Assembly (NCBI GenBank): GCA_035303885.1
Contig: DATGRE010000133.1
Coordinates: forward strand, 1-11,424
Length of the DNA stretch: 11,424 nucleotides
Reading direction: 5' to 3'
From: Zeimonas sp035303885
GTDB taxonomy: Bacteria > Pseudomonadota > Gammaproteobacteria > Burkholderiales > Burkholderiaceae_E
Shown here: positions 7,958 to 11,424 of the stretch, piece by piece
Numbering within the stretch: the first letter of the stretch is position 1
How the letters are laid out: each line of letters opens with the position of its first letter
Notes under the pieces: generated by a model
Databases searched by the model: none
Seen by the model: the letters and a program-made list of their open reading frames with translations, nothing else
Told to the model about the DNA's origin: nothing
Made by a program: the position numbers and the translations under genes

Positions 7958-8719
7958 TTGAACATCGCCCTCGAGACCCTCGACCGCGTGCGCGTGCTGC
8001 GCTTCGCCCGTCCGGAGCGCAGGAATGCGATCACCGCGGCGATGTACGCCGCGCTCGCCGATGCGCTCGAGCAGGCGGCCGACGATGCCGCCGTGCGCGT
8101 CGTCGTCGTCACCGGCAGCGAGAACGCATTCACCGCCGGCAACGATCTTTCCGATTTCCTGAACGAGCCGCCGACGAAGGAAGACGCGCCGGTGTTCCGC
8201 TTCCTGCGTGCGATTGCGTCGTTCCCCAAGCCGCTCGTCGCGTCGGTGTGCGGACCGGCGGTCGGCGTCGGCACGACGATGCTGCTGCACTGCGACCTCG
8301 TCTACGCCGGCGAGAACGCGATGCTGTCGCTGCCCTTCGTGCACCTGGGGCTGTGCCCGGAGGCCGCGTCGAGCCTGCTGCTGCCCGCTGCCGTCGGCTA
8401 CCAGCGCGCAGCCGAGAAGCTGCTGCTCGGCGAGGCCTTCGGCGCCGCCGAGGCGAAGGAGATCGGCCTCGTCAACCGCGTCCTGCCGCCGGCCGAGGTC
8501 GAGGGCTTCGCGCTCGAGCAGGCGGCCAAGCTCGCCAGCCGCCCGATCACGTCGCTGCTGGCCACGAAGGCGCTGATGAAGAGCGGCCTGGGCGACGCCG
8601 TGCGCGAGCGCATGGTCGAAGAGGGTCGGTATTTCGCGCGCATGCTCGGCGAGCCCGCGGCGCGCGAGGCGTTCAGCGCCTTCCTCGAGAAGCGGCCGGC
8701 GGATTTTTCCCGGGTGTAG
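7958..8719 (+). CDS. Crotonase-family enoyl-CoA isomerase-like protein
   Basis: A 253-residue crotonase. RPERRNAIT (near 20-28), the oxyanion segment FTAGNDLSDF, and GPAVGVGTTMLLHCD (99-113) identify the fold. Both hydratase glutamates are absent: Thr107 stands at the Glu144 position and Phe127 at the Glu164 position of rat hydratase. Instead Glu135 in PFVHLGLCPEAASS matches the single catalytic Glu region of peroxisomal delta3,delta2-enoyl-CoA isomerases (ECI2/PECI, recalled as PFSHLGQSPEGCSS). The C-terminal GRYFARMLGEPAAREAFSAF also resembles that group. A role in moving double bonds during unsaturated fatty-acid breakdown is therefore likelier than hydration. It begins at TTG, 46 nt after the thiolase stop, and is the last gene of the operon. 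Automated tools would probably label it enoyl-CoA hydratase. Confidence 0.9.
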   Translation: MNIALETLDRVRVLRFARPERRNAITAAMYAALADALEQAADDAAVRVVVVTGSENAFTAGNDLSDFLNEPPTKEDAPVFRFLRAIASFPKPLVASVCGPAVGVGTTMLLHCDLVYAGENAMLSLPFVHLGLCPEAASSLLLPAAVGYQRAAEKLLLGEAFGAAEAKEIGLVNRVLPPAEVEGFALEQAAKLASRPITSLLATKALMKSGLGDAVRERMVEEGRYFARMLGEPAAREAFSAFLEKRPADFSRV

Positions 8720-8739
8720 GCGCGGCCCGCGCCGGGCAC

Positions 8740-8759
8740 GCGCAGGCGCGGGCCTGCGC
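8740..8759. terminator. GC-rich hairpin between convergent genes
   Basis: GCGCAGGC (8740-8747) and GCCTGCGC (8752-8759) form a perfect 8-bp stem around the loop GCGG. It lies in the 67-bp gap between the isomerase stop and the convergent yciA stop, where a two-way terminator is expected. There is no T-run on either strand, so it is not a textbook intrinsic terminator; Rho or the hairpin alone may act. Confidence 0.4.
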
Positions 8760-8786
8760 CGCGCCGGGGGCCGCGGCCGCGACGCG

Positions 8787-9197
8787 TCAGTCGTCCGCTC
8801 CCAGCTCGGGCACGACCCGCGGGCGCCTTTGATCGTCGGTCGCCACGTAGGTCAGCGTGGCCTCGGTGACCTTCACGCACTCGCCCTCGAGCCGGTTGCG
8901 CTGGGCGTAGACCTCGACGAACACGGTGATCGACGTGCGTCCGACCCGGACGATGTCGGCGTAGAAGCTGAGCAGGTCGCCGACGAAGACCGGGTGCTTG
9001 AACAGGAACGAGTTGACGGCGACCGTCGCGATCCGCCCGTTCGCGCGCCGCATCGCGGGAACGGCGCCGGCGATGTCGACCTGCGACATGATCCATCCGC
9101 CGAACACGTCGCCGTGCGCGTTGGCGTCGGCCGGCATCGGCATCACTCTCAGGTCGGGAATGCGGTCGGCAGGCAAGCGAGTGTGCGCCCCGTCCAT
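8787..9197 (-). CDS. YciA-like acyl-CoA thioesterase (hotdog fold)
   Basis: A 136-residue hotdog enzyme of the YciA/acyl-CoA hydrolase family, close to the usual ~132 residues. The family signature is PADANAHGDVFGGWIMSQVD (22-41): Asn26, Asp30, the GGW at 33-35 and Asp41, the likely catalytic acid. ATVAVNSFLFKHPVFVGDLL, GRTSITVFVEVYAQ and TEATLTYVATDDQRRPR follow the YciA pattern, which in characterised members hydrolyses a broad range of acyl-CoAs. The start at 9197 is chosen because GGAG lies 6 nt upstream and the family N-terminus fits; a longer in-frame reading from 9335 would run into the divergent ABC gene. It faces the beta-oxidation operon tail to tail, so it is a separate transcription unit. 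The broad-substrate role is from the family; its link to the operon is by proximity only. Confidence 0.92.
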   Translation of the reverse strand: MDGAHTRLPADRIPDLRVMPMPADANAHGDVFGGWIMSQVDIAGAVPAMRRANGRIATVAVNSFLFKHPVFVGDLLSFYADIVRVGRTSITVFVEVYAQRNRLEGECVKVTEATLTYVATDDQRRPRVVPELGADD

Positions 9198-9253
9198 GGC
9201 GATCTCCGTCGGTCGGATGTCCGAGAATAGCGGTTTCCAGCATCCTTCCGTGA
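9198..9253. promoter_or_regulatory. 56-bp divergent intergenic region (yciA-like / Atm1-like)
   Basis: Both promoters must lie here or inside the opposite gene's 5' end. On the minus strand GGAG at 9207-9204 is the yciA ribosome-binding site, and TATTCT at 9229-9224 is a possible but weak -10 box. On the plus strand no clear ribosome-binding site or -35/-10 pair is visible before the ABC transporter ATG. Confidence 0.35.
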
Positions 9254-11095
9254 ATGCGACGTTCCGCAACCGTTCTCGATCCGCCGTCGGCGCCCGGCGC
9301 GCCGGTGCCGCGCGGTGACTGGCGCACCCTGGCACGCCTGTTTCCCTATCTCTGGGCGTATCGCTGGCGCGTGCTGCTCGCGCTCGCCTGCCTGGTCGGC
9401 GCGAAGCTCGCCAACATCGGCGTTCCGCTGATCCTGAAGCGGATCGTCGACGCGCTCGACCTGCAGCCCGGCGATGTGCGCACGGCGCTCGTCGTTCCGG
9501 TCGCGCTGCTCGTCGCCTACGGCGCGCTGCGCATCGGCGTGACGCTCTTCACCGAGCTGCGCGAGGTGATCTTCGCGCGCGTCACGCACGATGCCTCGCG
9601 CACGATCACGCTGCAGGTGTTCCGCCATCTGTTCTCGCTGTCGCTGCGCTTCCATCTCGAGCGGCAGATGGGCGGCATGTCACGCGACATCGAGCGTGGC
9701 TCGCAGGGCATCTCGAGCCTGATCTCCTACACGCTCTACAGCATCCTGCCGACGCTGGTCGAGATCACGCTGGTGATCGGCTACCTGGTGCTCCACTACG
9801 ACGGGTCGTTCGCGTCGATCGCGCTCGGCGCGCTCGTCCTGTACGTGGTCTACACCGTGCGCGTCACCGAGTGGCGCACGCAGTTCCGCCGGCAGATGAA
9901 CGAGCAGGATTCCCGCGCCAACACGAAGGCGATCGATGCGCTGATCAATTTCGAGACCGTGAAGTACTTCGGCAACGAGGAGTTCGAGGCGCGCCGATAC
10001 GATGCGAATCTCGTCGAACGGATGCGCGCGGCGATCCGTTCGCAGACCTCGCTGTCGGTGCTGAACCTCGGCCAGAGCCTGATCGTCGCCACGGCGGTCA
10101 CGCTGCTCGTGTGGCGGGCCACGGTCGGCGTCGTGAACGGCACGATGACGCTCGGCGATCTCGTCCTCGTCAACGCGTTCATGATCCAGCTGTACGTGCC
10201 GCTGAACTTCCTCGGCGTGCTCTACCGCGAGATCAAGCAGGCGCTGATCGACCTCGAGCGGATGTTCCGGCTGCTCGGCGAGCACCGTGACGTGGCCGAC
10301 GCGCCCGACGCGCGGCCGCTCGAGCTCGACCCCGACCGCGCCCCGCGCATTTGCTTCGAGCACGTGCACTTCGCCTACGACCCGCAGCGCCCGATCCTGC
10401 GCGACGTCGATTTCACGATGGAGCCGGGCACGACGACCGCGGTGGTCGGCGCGAGCGGCGCCGGCAAGTCGACGCTCGCGCGGCTGCTCTTCCGCTTCTA
10501 CGACGTCGACGCCGGACGCGTGACGATCGATGGCCAGGACCTGCGGCAGGTCACGCAACAGAGCCTGCGCGCGGCGATCGGCATCGTGCCGCAGGACACC
10601 GTGCTCTTCAACGACACGATCCGCTACAACATCGCGTACGGACGGCCCGGCGCATCGCAGGACGAGATCGAGGCGGCCGCCCGGGCGGCGCAGCTGCACG
10701 AGTTCATCGCGTCGCTTCCGCAGGGCTACGACACCAACGTCGGCGAGCGCGGGCTGAAGCTATCCGGTGGCGAGAAGCAGCGCGTCGCGATCGCGCGCAC
10801 GATGCTGAAGGATCCGCCGATCCTGATCCTCGACGAGGCGACTTCGGCGCTCGACAGCCGCAACGAGCAGGCGATCCAGGAGGCGCTTCGCCGTGCCGCG
10901 GTCGATCGCACGACGCTGGTGATCGCGCACCGGCTGTCGACGGTCGTCGACGCCGAGCAGATCCTCGTGATGGCGGACGGGCGCATCGTCGAGCGCGGCG
11001 ACCACGAGACGCTGCTGCGCGCCGGCGGCGAGTACGCGCGCCTGTGGGCGATGCAGCAAGCCGACGACGAGGCGGCGATGGCGCCGCTGCAGTAG
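9254..11095 (+). CDS. Atm1-family ABC exporter (fused permease and ATPase)
   Basis: A 613-residue half-transporter that would work as a homodimer in the inner membrane. The membrane domain (about 25-330) carries the Atm1 hallmark INFETVKYFGNEEFE. The ATPase domain (about 350-600) is intact: Walker A GASGAGKST (399-407, Lys405), Q-loop Gln447, signature LSGGE (503-507), Walker B ILILDE (523-528, Glu528) and H-loop His559. Residues reported, as I recall, to bind glutathione in Novosphingobium NaAtm1 (Tyr195, Arg206, Arg210, Asn269, Gln272, Arg323) have counterparts here at a constant +2 offset: Tyr197, Arg208, Arg212, Asn271, Gln274 and Arg325. Export of glutathione conjugates, persulfides or metal-thiol adducts is therefore inferred rather than lipid or drug export. 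The ATG at 9254 lacks a Shine-Dalgarno; an in-frame GTG at codon 18 is an alternative. The gene is divergent from yciA and convergent with the following gene. Confidence 0.94.
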   Translation: MRRSATVLDPPSAPGAPVPRGDWRTLARLFPYLWAYRWRVLLALACLVGAKLANIGVPLILKRIVDALDLQPGDVRTALVVPVALLVAYGALRIGVTLFTELREVIFARVTHDASRTITLQVFRHLFSLSLRFHLERQMGGMSRDIERGSQGISSLISYTLYSILPTLVEITLVIGYLVLHYDGSFASIALGALVLYVVYTVRVTEWRTQFRRQMNEQDSRANTKAIDALINFETVKYFGNEEFEARRYDANLVERMRAAIRSQTSLSVLNLGQSLIVATAVTLLVWRATVGVVNGTMTLGDLVLVNAFMIQLYVPLNFLGVLYREIKQALIDLERMFRLLGEHRDVADAPDARPLELDPDRAPRICFEHVHFAYDPQRPILRDVDFTMEPGTTTAVVGASGAGKSTLARLLFRFYDVDAGRVTIDGQDLRQVTQQSLRAAIGIVPQDTVLFNDTIRYNIAYGRPGASQDEIEAAARAAQLHEFIASLPQGYDTNVGERGLKLSGGEKQRVAIARTMLKDPPILILDEATSALDSRNEQAIQEALRRAAVDRTTLVIAHRLSTVVDAEQILVMADGRIVERGDHETLLRAGGEYARLWAMQQADDEAAMAPLQ

Positions 11096-11111
11096 CGGCG
11101 CCGGCGACCGG

Positions 11112-11424
11112 TCAGTCGATCACGCGTCGGTCGCGCACGGCGCCCCGGCCCGGCGCATTGGGCGTCGCGCGCGGCGACGCGCCGGGCGAGACGCGCGGTG
11201 CGCCGGGGCGGTCGAAGCGCCCGCCGTCGGGTGCGAACCCGGGCCCGGGCGAGACGCGCGGGCTCTGCCCGTCGCGCCGAATGCCCGGCCGCCCGCGGTC
11301 GCGGCCGTCCCGCCGGAAATCGTGGTGCCGATGACGGTCCCCGCGGAAGCGCGGCACGTCGTGGTACCAGAACTCGAAGCGGTACGGCGCGTACGGATAC
11401 CAGCCGTAGCCCGGATACAGGGGC
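11112..11424 (-). CDS. C-terminal part of a low-complexity, probably exported protein
   Basis: The minus-strand frame is open from the window edge to the TCA at 11112-11114, giving the last 103 residues of a protein whose start lies outside the window. The visible part has three zones. First comes an aromatic stretch (PLYPGYGWYPYAPYRF) of the kind found in small exported or outer-membrane-associated proteins of proteobacteria. Next is a basic His/Arg/Asp zone (RFRGDRHRHHDFRRD). The last is a Pro/Gly/Arg tail with PRVSPG twice, 21 residues apart. No named domain is recognised. A GTG at 11357 could give an 81-residue protein, but the aromatic stretch upstream in the same frame looks coding, so I prefer the longer, partial gene. 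Its stop is 16 bp from the stop of the convergent ABC gene. The composition is compatible with either a real protein or a GC-rich spurious frame. Confidence 0.5.
   Translation of the reverse strand, partial: PLYPGYGWYPYAPYRFEFWYHDVPRFRGDRHRHHDFRRDGRDRGRPGIRRDGQSPRVSPGPGFAPDGGRFDRPGAPRVSPGASPRATPNAPGRGAVRDRRVID
11182..11261. repeat. 17-bp direct repeat encoding PRVSPG twice
   Basis: CCGGGCGAGACGCGCGG is found at 11182-11198 and 11245-11261, exactly 63 bp (21 codons) apart. The spacing is a multiple of three and both copies read PRVSPG in the minus-strand frame, which supports that frame being the translated one. Confidence 0.6.

Noticed and set aside
9198..9335. 46-residue N-terminal extension of the YciA-like protein
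   Set aside because: It would overlap the divergent ABC gene start, does not resemble YciA, and the ATG at 9197 has GGAG at correct spacing.

Overview
The window is GC-rich (roughly 70% by eye, with strong G/C preference at third codon positions). It carries an almost complete fatty-acid beta-oxidation gene cluster, followed by a YciA-like thioesterase and an Atm1-type ABC exporter. The gene content and order (TetR regulator, ~595-residue acyl-CoA dehydrogenase, DUF2147 protein, HAD/ECH fusion, thioesterase, thiolase, crotonase) suggest a betaproteobacterium, probably of the Burkholderiales. This assignment is an inference from protein style and synteny; no rRNA or other taxonomic marker is present. 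No tRNA, rRNA, CRISPR array, insertion sequence, phage gene or integration site was seen.

Layout. 1-606: leftmost stretch with no confidently assigned gene. It holds short direct repeats beside a TATAAT box on the minus strand, a 13-bp tandem repeat, a perfect 8-bp inverted repeat, and the likely tetR promoter with a palindrome just downstream. 607-8719, all plus strand: tetR; acyl-CoA dehydrogenase; a secreted DUF2147 protein; 3-hydroxyacyl-CoA dehydrogenase/enoyl-CoA hydratase fusion (GTG start); PaaI-type thioesterase; thiolase; and an enoyl-CoA isomerase-like crotonase (TTG start). Gaps are 12-46 nt. The fusion/thioesterase and thioesterase/thiolase junctions overlap by 1 and 4 nt, so this reads as one operon. 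8740-8759: GC-rich hairpin between convergent genes. 8787-9197, minus: YciA-like acyl-CoA thioesterase. 9254-11095, plus: Atm1-family ABC exporter, divergent from yciA across 56 bp. 11112-11424, minus: C-terminal part of a low-complexity, probably exported protein running off the window.

How the genes work together. The acyl-CoA dehydrogenase makes the 2-enoyl-CoA, the fusion protein hydrates and oxidises it, and the thiolase cleaves the 3-ketoacyl-CoA. The crotonase lacks both hydratase glutamates and looks like a delta3,delta2-enoyl-CoA isomerase that would bring unsaturated chains into the pathway. The PaaI-type thioesterase may release trapped CoA from intermediates. No acyl-CoA ligase or electron-transfer flavoprotein lies in the window, so activation and electron removal must be encoded elsewhere. 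The TetR protein is probably an acyl-CoA-responsive local repressor: palindromes built from CGAACG/CGTTCG lie just upstream of its own gene and just upstream of the dehydrogenase gene.

This is mostly core metabolism rather than a new defence or mobile system. The points most worth following are the putative operator pair, the secreted DUF2147 protein inside a cytoplasmic catabolic operon, the isomerase-type active site of the last gene, and the two translationally coupled junctions.
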